DNA from: a bacterium
Lineage (GTDB): Bacteria > SZUA-182 > DTGQ01
Length of the DNA: 8,186 nucleotides
Assembly (NCBI GenBank): GCA_023512255.1
Contig: JAILZY010000128.1
Location: 1-8,186 of the forward strand
Direction: 5' to 3'
The notes under the pieces were generated by a model. It was not told where the DNA came from. It did no database searches and saw only the letters and a list, made by a program, of their open reading frames with translations. The translations under genes and the position numbers were made by a program. Below, piece by piece: positions 1 through 6,361 of the stretch (position 1 is its first letter; every line of letters starts with the position of its first letter).

Positions 1-2
1 AA

Positions 3-36
3 CTTTCTTCTCTCTTTATTTTCTCTCCTCCCCTTT
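3..36 (+). other. Polypyrimidine tract in the phoH leader
   Basis: Thirty-three of 34 bases are C or T; the only purine is at 18. It is followed by two copies of TTTTCAACAT (40-49 and 54-63, 14 bp apart). No coding frame or recognisable end of an upstream gene is visible in 1-190. The tract could be the 3' untranslated end of a gene outside the window or part of the phoH leader. Function unknown. Confidence 0.5.
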
Positions 37-77
37 ATATTTTCAACATTATTTTTTCAACATGGGGAACATCTGAC

Positions 78-125
78 AGCCTAGGCTTTTTGCTTGCAAC
101 CTAGGTCTTCTTGTGCTAATCTAGC
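78..125. repeat. Three CTAG-centred palindromes at 20-bp spacing
   Basis: CTAG occurs at 81-84, 101-104 and 121-124, exactly 20 bp apart. The first lies in a perfect 10-bp palindrome (AGCCTAGGCT, 78-87). The second lies in an 8-bp palindrome (ACCTAGGT, 99-106). The third (TCTAGC) is degenerate. The intervening bases are also partly similar (CTAGG followed by a CTTTTTG-like run). Near-two-turn spacing of dyads ahead of a gene suggests binding of a multimeric regulator, but no known regulator is assigned. Confidence 0.5.
94..122 (+). promoter_or_regulatory. Possible sigma70-type promoter for phoH
   Basis: TTGCAA (94-99, 4/6 match to the -35 consensus) lies 17 bp before TAATCT (117-122). TG precedes the latter at 114-115, giving an extended -10 pattern. 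The third CTAG site overlaps the -10 and the second lies in the spacer, so a protein bound there would block this promoter. The -10 match is weak and the call is tentative. Confidence 0.25.
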
Positions 126-190
126 TCTTTAAAAACTACTGAAAAGCCCTAAGCTATTGATCGCCCTAACCAGTTCATTGGTAACTCAAT

Positions 191-1540
191 ATGCCAGATA
201 GCCAGGAAAAATCAGATTATCGCGGGAAAATATTCATCCTTGACACTAACGTCATTCTTCACGACAGCACCTGTATTTACCAGTTCCAGGAACATGACAT
301 TGTCATTCCAATCACGGTCTTGGAGGAGCTTGATCAATTCAAGAAGGGGAATGAAACCCTAAACTATCATGCCCGAGAGTTTGTCCGGGCCCTTGATTCG
401 CTCAGCGGTGACGGCCTGTTTAACGGCGGGGTCAGGATCGGCCAGAACCGGGGCAGGATCTTCCTCAGACTGGAACAAGAATTCCATCCTGACTTAGCCT
501 TCAATTTCTCCGACCGTAATCCTGACCATCATATTTTGAATACCGCTTACCATGTGGCCAAAGAGAATCCCTCAAAGCAGGTCATTCTAGTGTCAAAAGA
601 TGTAAACCTGCGGATGAAAGCCAAATCAGTTGGCCTGCTGGCTCAGGACTACCGCACCGATCATGTAAAGGATATCTCCTCACTCTACACTGGACATCGA
701 ACCTTAGAAGATGTTCCCGAAGAGCTGATAGATCAGATCCATACTGTCCCATTCGAGCTAGACCCCGCTAAGCTAACCCTTGATAAGCCGCTGATAAACA
801 ATGAATTTCTCATCTTACGCAGCGGAAAGAAATCCGCCCTCGGCACCTATGATCCTATAGCCCAGATCATCAAACGGGTGGATAAGGTTTCCGCCTATGG
901 GATCAGCCCACGCAATGCCGAACAAACCTTTGCCCTCAATGCCCTGATGAACACTGAGCTTCAGCTAGTCAGCATCTCAGGCAAGGCTGGAACCGGAAAG
1001 ACCCTTCTTGCCCTGGCTGCTGCCCTGGAGAAAAAAAGATTCTACCAGCGCATCTTTCTGGCTAGGCCGATTATTCCCCTAAGCAACCGTGATATCGGCT
1101 ATCTGCCCGGCGATATTCACTCCAAGCTCGACCCCTATATGCAGCCCCTCTACGATAATCTTGGGGTAATTCAGAATCAGTTTCCTGAGTCGGACCACAA
1201 GCATAGCCAGATCAAAGAGCTCCTAGAAAATGAGAAGCTGGTCATCTCGCCCCTGGCTTATATTCGGGGCCGTAGCCTGGTGAAAATCTACTTCATCGTG
1301 GATGAGGCCCAAAATCTTACCCCCCATGAAATCAAAACCATCATTACCCGGGCTGGTGAAGGCACAAAAATCGTGTTCACAGGTGATATCTTCCAAATCG
1401 ACCATCCCTACCTCAATACCCAATCCAATGGCTTGAGCCATCTAATTGAGAAGATGCAGGGCCAGAGAATTTACGCCCATATCAACCTTGAAAAAGGGGA
1501 GCGGTCAGAATTGGCCGAGCTAGCCAGTAACCTGTTATAG
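191..1540 (+). CDS. ylaK: PIN-PhoH family ribonuclease/ATPase (YlaK type)
   Basis: This 449-residue protein joins an N-terminal PIN nuclease domain to a C-terminal PhoH P-loop ATPase, the architecture of Bacillus YlaK and mycobacterial PhoH2, and has about the usual family length. PIN domain (about 12-160): LDTNV with D18, E45/E46, D112 in NPDHHIL and D137 in SKDVNLR supply the acidic metal-binding residues expected of an RNase. PhoH domain (about 235-449): Walker A GKAGTGKT (264-271), Walker B IYFIVDEAQN with D371/E372, and a TGD sensor motif (397-399). Family members are cytoplasmic and couple ATP-driven RNA unwinding to cleavage. The start is the first ATG in the open frame; no clear Shine-Dalgarno precedes it. 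It is separated from the hdr genes by 282 bp and probably belongs to a different transcription unit. Family assignment is firm; the RNA substrate is unknown. Confidence 0.95.
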   Translation: MPDSQEKSDYRGKIFILDTNVILHDSTCIYQFQEHDIVIPITVLEELDQFKKGNETLNYHAREFVRALDSLSGDGLFNGGVRIGQNRGRIFLRLEQEFHPDLAFNFSDRNPDHHILNTAYHVAKENPSKQVILVSKDVNLRMKAKSVGLLAQDYRTDHVKDISSLYTGHRTLEDVPEELIDQIHTVPFELDPAKLTLDKPLINNEFLILRSGKKSALGTYDPIAQIIKRVDKVSAYGISPRNAEQTFALNALMNTELQLVSISGKAGTGKTLLALAAALEKKRFYQRIFLARPIIPLSNRDIGYLPGDIHSKLDPYMQPLYDNLGVIQNQFPESDHKHSQIKELLENEKLVISPLAYIRGRSLVKIYFIVDEAQNLTPHEIKTIITRAGEGTKIVFTGDIFQIDHPYLNTQSNGLSHLIEKMQGQRIYAHINLEKGERSELAELASNLL

Positions 1541-1588
1541 AAAACCAGCCCAGGCCTCTTACCAGCACAGGCCTCCATAAAGTAAAAG

Positions 1589-1637
1589 TAAGAGCTCTAA
1601 ATAAGATCTCTTCGATAAGTAAGATCTCTTCGATAGG
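1589..1637. repeat. 18-bp tandem repeat downstream of phoH
   Basis: Two adjacent 18-bp units (1602-1619 and 1620-1637) match at 17 of 18 positions; the unit reads TAAGATCTCTTCGATAAG. A third, shorter relative, TAAGAGCTCT (1589-1598), precedes them. Each unit contains the palindrome AGATCT; the upstream relative contains AGAGCTCT. The repeat lies in the phoH-hdrA intergenic region. It could be replication slippage or a double operator; nothing in the sequence decides. Confidence 0.6.
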
Positions 1638-1742
1638 CCGCTACGCCTCATTCCAAAGTAGCCGCAATCGTGCTCATAAGCCGAAAAAGAATACTCAAAA
1701 AGGGATAACACAAAAAGTTCTTCACTTGAGGAAGACTATTTT

Positions 1743-1761
1743 AAAGACCTAAGTGGTCTTT
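1743..1761. promoter_or_regulatory. Perfect hairpin upstream of hdrA
   Basis: AAAGACC (1743-1749) and GGTCTTT (1755-1761) are exact inverted repeats around the 5-base loop TAAGT, followed by one further T. With only three G-C pairs and a short T run it would be a poor intrinsic terminator for phoH. Lying about 60 bp before the hdrA start, it could instead be an operator or 5' UTR structure. A weaker imperfect hairpin (1716-1737) sits just upstream. I found no convincing -35/-10 pair in 1541-1822. Confidence 0.4.
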
Positions 1762-1805
1762 TCGCTAAGTACGTAACACAAGTACACACAAGAGTATTTT
1801 TTGAC

Positions 1806-1815
1806 GGAGGCGATG
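1806..1815 (+). promoter_or_regulatory. hdrA Shine-Dalgarno with embedded ATG-TAA
   Basis: GGAGG (1806-1810) is a strong Shine-Dalgarno but lies 12 bases before the GTG at 1823, a long spacing. ATG (1813-1815) follows it after two bases and is directly followed by TAA (1816-1818), so it cannot begin a gene. The hdrA frame has a TGA at 1802-1804 and no earlier start codon, which makes GTG 1823 the best start. The next in-frame start candidates, GTG 1883 and ATG 1886, lack a good ribosome-binding site. Confidence 0.55.
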
Positions 1816-1822
1816 TAAGAGC

Positions 1823-4800
1823 GTGGAGCCTGCCGCGAAGCTTGTCAGAGGGAAATCTCAGTCCGAGGGAAAGATCGGCTCAGTGATGGTCGTAGGGGCA
1901 GGAATTGCTGGAATTCAGGCTTCACTCGATCTGGCCGACTCAGGCTACTTTGTTTATCTGGTTGAGAAATCTTCAGCTCTTGGCGGCACCATGCCGATGC
2001 TGGACAAGACCTTTCCTACGCATGACTGCTCGCTGTGCATCCTCTCTCCCAAGCTGGTTGAGTGCGGACGCCATCCAAATATCAGGATCTTTACCGGAGC
2101 CGAGCTGGTTGATATCCAGGGTGAGGCGGGAAATTTCAGGCTTACCTTGCGCTGTCAGCCAAGGTTTGTTGATCCGACAAGGTGTAGAAACTGCGGGCAA
2201 TGTGCTGCGGTCTGCCCTGTGCGTGTGCCAGATGAGTTCAACCAGGGGCTTGATTTTCGGCCTGCCATCTACAAGCCCTATCCGCAGGCATTCCCTGACT
2301 CTTATACCATTGACCCAAAAAGATGCAAGCGGTGCCGTGCCTGTGAGAGAATATGTCCAAGCGAGGCCATTGATCTTGACCAGAAAGTGAAGGTCGCTAC
2401 CTTGTGTGCTGGCGCGGTTATCTTTGCTTGCGGATTTGAGCAGATTGACCCAAGAGAGCTCATCTCCTATGGCTATGGCCGATTTGCCAATGTGCTTACC
2501 AGTCTTGAAGTTGAGCGTCTGCTAAGTGCTGGTGGCCCAAGCGGAGGGAATCTGCTCAGGCCATCCGATAAGCGAAAGCCAGCCAAGATAGCCTGGATTC
2601 AATGCGCTGGATCGCGCACTCCGGCCGCCGGCCGCGGCTGGTGCTCTTCGGTTTGCTGCCGTAGCGCTATTAAGCAGGCCATTTTGGCCAAAGAGCAAGC
2701 GGCGGCTAAGCTGGCTGAGCTTGATGCAGCTATATTTTATCTGGATATTCGGGCATACAGCAAAGGGCTTGAGCAATACTATACAAAAGCCCGCGATCTC
2801 TACGGGGTAAGGTTTATCAGATCGAGGATTTCCGAGCTGATCGAGCTTCAAGATGGGAGAAAAAATCTCCTGATTCGCTACCTGTGCCCAGGAGGGGGGC
2901 TTGGGGCTGAGGTGTTTGATCTGGTTGTACTATCGCTAGGCTTCAGGCCGCCAGCCAAGGCCGTAGAGCTTGCTCAAAGGCTTGGAATTAAGATCAACCC
3001 TTATGGCTTTGCCGAGCCCACCCCTCTGTCTGGGGTTGAGACCTTGCAGCCGCAAATCTTTGTGGCTGGCTCCTTTGCCTGGCCACAGTGCATATCCGAA
3101 ACCGTAACTCAGGCTATGGCGGCTGCGGCCGTGGCTGGAAGCTGCCTAGATAAGGTGCGGGGGAGCATGGTCAGGGAAAAGAGGTATCCTGAGCAAAAGA
3201 GAAAAACTTACCAAGAGCCTCGCCTCGGTGTATTTGTCTGCCACTGCGGCACCAATATCAGCCAAGTGGTCCGGGTGGCAGAGGTGGTCGAAGCGGCAAG
3301 GCACATGCCGCAGGTAGTTTATGCGGCTGACTGTCTCCATGCCTGCTCGCAAGACAGCCAGATCGCCATAAGGGAGGCGGTAAGAGAGCACAACCTAAGC
3401 CACCTGCTAATTGCCGCCTGTAGTCCGGCAACTCACGGGCCGCTGTTTCAGGAGACTGCTCAGGAGGCTGGGTTGAATAAGTACCTGTGCGATGTGGCCA
3501 ACATTCGAAATCAGTGTGCCTGGGTACATAAAGACCTGCCTGAGGAGGCTACAGATAAGGCCAAAGAACTAGTCAGAATGAAGGTGGCCAAGCTCGCTCT
3601 CCAAGAGCCCATTTGGCCGACAGCAGTCAGCCTAACCAGGGCAGCGCTAGTGATTGGCGGCGGCATAGCAGGTATGAGCTGTGCCCTCACTCTGGCTGCA
3701 GAATCAGGCTTTGAGGTCCATCTGGTGGAAAAGTCAAATACCCTTGGCGGTATGGCCTCCAAAATACACCAGGGGTTTAGGGGAGAGAATATCCCTGGCC
3801 TAATAGATGAGCTGGTTGACAAGGTCTTGGCTCATCCGAGGATCAAGACCTATCTGTCTGTCGAACCCATAGAAAGCTGCGGCGGTATGGGTAACTGCAT
3901 AACTACCCTGAGTGATGGCCAAAAGATCAGGCATGGGGTCATCATTCTGGCCACTGGCGGCCAGGAGTATCAGCCAAGCGAATATCTGTATGATCAGAGT
4001 GAGCGGATCATGACCTACCTTGAGCTGGATCAGACCCTGGCTGAAGATGCACAATTGCTGAGAAATAGCCGAAGCATAGTGCTCATTAATTGCGTCGGCT
4101 CGCGGCAGCCCGATCGTCCATATTGTAGCCGGGTATGCTGCCATACCTCGATCAGGCTGGCTCTTGCGCTCAAAAGCAAATATCCCGATCTGGATATTTT
4201 CATCCTCTATCGCCATATGCGCACCTACGGCTTTATGGAGGATCAATACCGCAAGGCGCGGCTTGCGGGCGCTACCTTCATCCGCTATCAGCCTGAGCAA
4301 AAACCTGTGGTTGAAAAAACCAAGCAGGGCACCTTGCGAGTTACGGTTATTGATCATGTTCTGAGGAGGCCTCTGGTGATCGAGCCAGATCTTGTTGCTC
4401 TAGCCGCAGCTATTTTACCTGCTGAGGATAATCCTAAGCTCAGCCGGATTTTCAAGGTTCCTCTCGATGAGCATGGATTTTTCCTTGAGGCCCACCTGAA
4501 ACTTCGTCCTGTGGATTTTGCGGCCAAGGGCGTTTTTTTGGCTGGTGTAGCTCACGGGCCGAAAAACGTAGAGGAAAACCTAATCCAGGCTAAAGCAGCC
4601 GCAGGCCGGGCCGCTTGTATCTTAAGCAAAAAGACCCTTGAGTCTCAGGGAATTGTGGCCAGGATCGATCAGGATAAGTGCGTGGCTTGCCTCACCTGCA
4701 CCAGGCTTTGCCTGTTCAATGCTCCAAGGGTAGGAGATCGGGCGATCGAAATCGATCCCTCGCTCTGTCAGGGCTGCGGCACCTGTGTTTATGAGTGCCC

Positions 4801-5302
4801 TACCCAGGCCATCACCCTGCAAGGGTGCGATGATCGTATGTACTCGGCAATGACTGAATGCCTTTCGGCCGGGGTACAGGTCAGGCAAGGAGAATTTGAG
4901 CCGAAAATCGTAGCTTTCTGCTGTACTTACTGCGCTTATGCTGCTGCGGATCTGGCGGGCACGATGAGACTTCAGTATCCCCCCAATGTCAGGATTATCG
5001 AAGTGCCCTGCTCGGGAGATGTCGGCGAGCAGGTGCTTATTAGGACCTTCGAGCATGGGGCAGACGGTGTGTTTGTCGCCGGATGCCTGGAAGGAAGCTG
5101 CCATTTTCTCCAGGGAAACTGCCGGGCTAGAAAGCGGGTCGAGGCAGTAAAGAAAATACTCGATGAAATCGGCTTGGGCCGCGAACGGGTCGAAATGTAC
5201 AACCTATCTTCAGCTATGGGACAGCAGTTTGCTCAGATTGCTCAGCAGATAACTGAGCGCATCCGCCGCCTTGGTCCAAACCCATTCAGCCGGGCTGGAT
5301 GA
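1823..5302 (+). CDS. hdrA: HdrA: double-module flavin/Fe-S subunit fused to MvhD
   Basis: This is the flavin- and electron-distributing subunit of a heterodisulfide-reductase-like complex; homologues bifurcate electrons at FAD in the cytoplasm. It has 1159 residues against about 650 for methanogen HdrA. Order: FAD module 1 (about 20-445; GAGIAG 25-30; DCSLC 68-72; inserted two-cluster ferredoxin with C121/124/127/131 and C168/171/174/178; C261, C274, C278, C279). HdrA N-terminal-type Fe-S domain (about 467-595; VCHCG with C473/C475, C504, C508, C533, C565). FAD module 2 (about 606-935; GGGIAG 612-617; C757, C768, C772, C773). Ferredoxin (C953/956/959/963 and C982/985/988/992). MvhD/FlpD [2Fe-2S] domain (about 1027-1150; C1033, C1034, C1037, C1063, C1088, C1093). 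Module 1 has the inserted ferredoxin and module 2 lacks it, so the two halves are complementary rather than identical. The MvhD tail implies a hydrogenase or formate dehydrogenase partner, not seen here. GTG start. Confidence 0.93.
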   Translation: MEPAAKLVRGKSQSEGKIGSVMVVGAGIAGIQASLDLADSGYFVYLVEKSSALGGTMPMLDKTFPTHDCSLCILSPKLVECGRHPNIRIFTGAELVDIQGEAGNFRLTLRCQPRFVDPTRCRNCGQCAAVCPVRVPDEFNQGLDFRPAIYKPYPQAFPDSYTIDPKRCKRCRACERICPSEAIDLDQKVKVATLCAGAVIFACGFEQIDPRELISYGYGRFANVLTSLEVERLLSAGGPSGGNLLRPSDKRKPAKIAWIQCAGSRTPAAGRGWCSSVCCRSAIKQAILAKEQAAAKLAELDAAIFYLDIRAYSKGLEQYYTKARDLYGVRFIRSRISELIELQDGRKNLLIRYLCPGGGLGAEVFDLVVLSLGFRPPAKAVELAQRLGIKINPYGFAEPTPLSGVETLQPQIFVAGSFAWPQCISETVTQAMAAAAVAGSCLDKVRGSMVREKRYPEQKRKTYQEPRLGVFVCHCGTNISQVVRVAEVVEAARHMPQVVYAADCLHACSQDSQIAIREAVREHNLSHLLIAACSPATHGPLFQETAQEAGLNKYLCDVANIRNQCAWVHKDLPEEATDKAKELVRMKVAKLALQEPIWPTAVSLTRAALVIGGGIAGMSCALTLAAESGFEVHLVEKSNTLGGMASKIHQGFRGENIPGLIDELVDKVLAHPRIKTYLSVEPIESCGGMGNCITTLSDGQKIRHGVIILATGGQEYQPSEYLYDQSERIMTYLELDQTLAEDAQLLRNSRSIVLINCVGSRQPDRPYCSRVCCHTSIRLALALKSKYPDLDIFILYRHMRTYGFMEDQYRKARLAGATFIRYQPEQKPVVEKTKQGTLRVTVIDHVLRRPLVIEPDLVALAAAILPAEDNPKLSRIFKVPLDEHGFFLEAHLKLRPVDFAAKGVFLAGVAHGPKNVEENLIQAKAAAGRAACILSKKTLESQGIVARIDQDKCVACLTCTRLCLFNAPRVGDRAIEIDPSLCQGCGTCVYECPTQAITLQGCDDRMYSAMTECLSAGVQVRQGEFEPKIVAFCCTYCAYAAADLAGTMRLQYPPNVRIIEVPCSGDVGEQVLIRTFEHGADGVFVAGCLEGSCHFLQGNCRARKRVEAVKKILDEIGLGRERVEMYNLSSAMGQQFAQIAQQITERIRRLGPNPFSRAG

Positions 5303-5326
5303 GGAAAAACTGACAAAGCAGGAAAT

Positions 5327-5341
5327 AAGGGAGGGATAATG
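5327..5341 (+). promoter_or_regulatory. Strong Shine-Dalgarno plus ATG at the edge of the repeat region
   Basis: AAGGGAGGG (5327-5335) followed by ATG (5339-5341) forms the best ribosome-binding site between hdrA and hdrC, 36 bp after the hdrA stop. Its frame runs without a stop into hdrC, adding 65 residues that look like translated repeat and AT-rich DNA. The final G of the ATG is the first base of a 24-bp repeat. It may be the original hdrC start, displaced by inserted DNA, or a start still in use. Confidence 0.45.
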
Positions 5342-5424
5342 GCCCTGTTGGCCAAGGGCGCAGCGGGGAAGGGGGAGAGCAGAAGCTTCCCATGCCTAAC
5401 GGCCCTGTTGGCCAAGGGCGCAGC
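5341..5424. repeat. 24-bp direct repeat pair, 60-bp period
   Basis: Identical 24-bp copies at 5341-5364 and 5401-5424 begin GGCCCTGTTGGCCAAGGGCG and end CAGC, with 36 unique bases between them. Each contains the 8-bp palindrome TTGGCCAA and partly complementary GCCCT/AGGGC arms, so it can fold. The pair lies between hdrA and hdrC. Short, palindrome-bearing, GC-rich intergenic copies suggest a REP-like interspersed element, but the family is not recognised. Confidence 0.65.
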
Positions 5425-5440
5425 AGATACACAATCAATC

Positions 5441-5520
5441 AAAAATTATAGTAAAAGATATAATTATATAAAATTAAAAGATATAATCAAAGATAAAAAA
5501 TATAATCAAAGAAATATTAA
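5441..5520. repeat. AT-rich island with TATAAT-containing direct repeats
   Basis: Only 7 of these 80 bases are G or C, against roughly balanced composition in the flanking genes. It contains TAAAAGATATAAT at 5452-5464 and 5475-5487, and ATATAATCAAAGA at 5481-5493 and 5500-5512. Three exact TATAAT hexamers (5459, 5482, 5501) resemble -10 boxes, but none has a -35 at 16-18 bp. The 10-mer AAGATATAAT recurs at 6144-6153, after hdrC. It may be a promoter-rich or easily melted leader for hdrC, or slippage-grown DNA. Confidence 0.6.
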
Positions 5521-5533
5521 GGAGAAGATAATT

Positions 5534-6052
5534 ATGCTATCTGAGCCATCTTCTGGTGAGCCATTGTCTGATCTGCCAATTAAGGTATCAGGGCTTGATC
5601 GAAATTTCAGGTTTAAGGTGGCGGCTAGCTACCCATTAGCTCAGGAGCTAAACGCCTGCTTAACCTGCGGCACCTGCTCGGCAGGCTGTCCGGTGCACCG
5701 TGTCTTTCCCGAGTATGACCCGATGAAGATGCTCAGAATGATTCACCTTGGGATGCAAGAGGAGCTTTTCCACAGCGACTATATCTGGTATTGTGCTACC
5801 TGCCGCACCTGCGAGCAGCGCTGCCCGCAGGGAGTGAAATTTTTCGATATTCTGAACGTGGTGAAAAATTTGGCTGCTCAGGCAGGATATGCGCCTTCGG
5901 CCTGGATCAGCCAGCTTGAGCAGCTTAGGCAGACAGGAGCAGTCTTTCCAACCGAAGATACCTGGGTAGCCAGGCGAAGAGAGCTTTCCCTGCGACCACT
6001 CAAAAATAATGGAGAAAGGATGTCAAGGCTTCTTTCAGAAGCAGGTCTATAA
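5534..6052 (+). CDS. hdrC: HdrC: two-[4Fe-4S] ferredoxin subunit
   Basis: HdrC relays electrons between HdrA and the disulfide-reducing HdrB. The 172-residue protein has the usual soluble HdrC size and two complete CxxCxxCxxxCP motifs: C42/C45/C48/C52 and C87/C90/C93/C97. Between and after them are the helical segments typical of the family, and there is no membrane segment, in contrast to the HdrE-linked membrane type. The chosen ATG is preceded by AAGGAG (5519-5524) at 9-base spacing, and the protein then begins like other HdrC proteins. The frame is also open from ATG 5339, which would add a Lys-rich 65-residue extension derived from repeat and AT-rich DNA; I consider that less likely. The gene lies 231 bp after hdrA and 311 bp before hdrB, unusually loose spacing for subunits of one complex. 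Confidence 0.9.
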   Translation: MLSEPSSGEPLSDLPIKVSGLDRNFRFKVAASYPLAQELNACLTCGTCSAGCPVHRVFPEYDPMKMLRMIHLGMQEELFHSDYIWYCATCRTCEQRCPQGVKFFDILNVVKNLAAQAGYAPSAWISQLEQLRQTGAVFPTEDTWVARRRELSLRPLKNNGERMSRLLSEAGL

Positions 6053-6178
6053 AAAGATCGTCTGCCCGCTGCGGCAGCCAAGCGGGGCGGGGACCTAGGG
6101 TGAACATGAATGGACCGCAACATCAAGGCTAGCGGAGAAGTATAAGATATAATAGTGGTAGTTGCCAGTTAAGGGCCT

Positions 6179-6201
6179 GCGGGCTACATTGTGTAACCCG
6201 C
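6179..6201. repeat. 23-bp inverted repeat (dyad)
   Basis: The arms GCGGGCTACA (6179-6188) and TGTAACCCGC (6192-6201) pair at 9 of 10 positions around TTG, with a single C/A mismatch. As RNA it would make a stable hairpin; as DNA it would be an operator-like dyad. Lying next to other GC-rich repeats, it resembles a REP/MITE-type palindromic element. There is no T run, so it is not an intrinsic terminator. Confidence 0.55.
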
Positions 6202-6219
6202 GCCGCGATATGGGCAGAT

Positions 6220-6361
6220 GCGCGGCCCAGGGGGTGGGGTTTTGTATTCGAGGCCAGCCCGCTTTCCTCCCAAAGCTACGCGCGGCCCATGGGGGGGTGT
6301 ATCCTGGCTGCCAGAGGGATAGAGTGCCCTGCCGGCGCGGCCCAGGGGGTGGGGTTTTGTA
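6220..6361. repeat. GC-rich repeat, two exact copies and one degenerate
   Basis: Two identical 27-bp copies, 6220-6246 and 6335-6361, begin GCGCGGCCCAGGGGGTGGGG and end TTTTGTA. A shortened variant lies between them at 6280-6301 (GCGCGGCCCA, then a G run, ending GTGTA). The two gaps are both 33 bp (6247-6279 and 6302-6334). The last copy ends two bases before the hdrB ATG and supplies its G-rich ribosome-binding region. It is unrelated in sequence to the repeat before hdrC. Family not recognised. Confidence 0.65.

Noticed and set aside
1549-1578. AGGCCT...AGGCCT as a phoH terminator
   Set aside because: The stem is only 6 bp with an 11-base loop and no T run; the two copies also read as a direct repeat of CAGGCCTC.
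3800-4357. 185-residue open frame on the minus strand inside hdrA, and a similar 160-residue frame at 4622-5104
   Set aside because: Both are antisense shadows of the strongly conserved hdrA coding frame, with no domain-like motifs or ribosome-binding sites.
6106-6132. Eight-codon open frame starting at ATG 6106
   Set aside because: It is too short, has no convincing ribosome-binding site, and nothing suggests a leader peptide (no run of one amino acid, no attenuator hairpin with T run).
5341-6361. CRISPR-like geometry: 24-bp repeats with a 36-bp spacer, and 22-27-bp repeats with 33-bp spacers
   Set aside because: There are only two or three copies of each, the two repeat families differ, one copy is degenerate, and no cas genes are present. 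Interspersed intergenic elements fit better.
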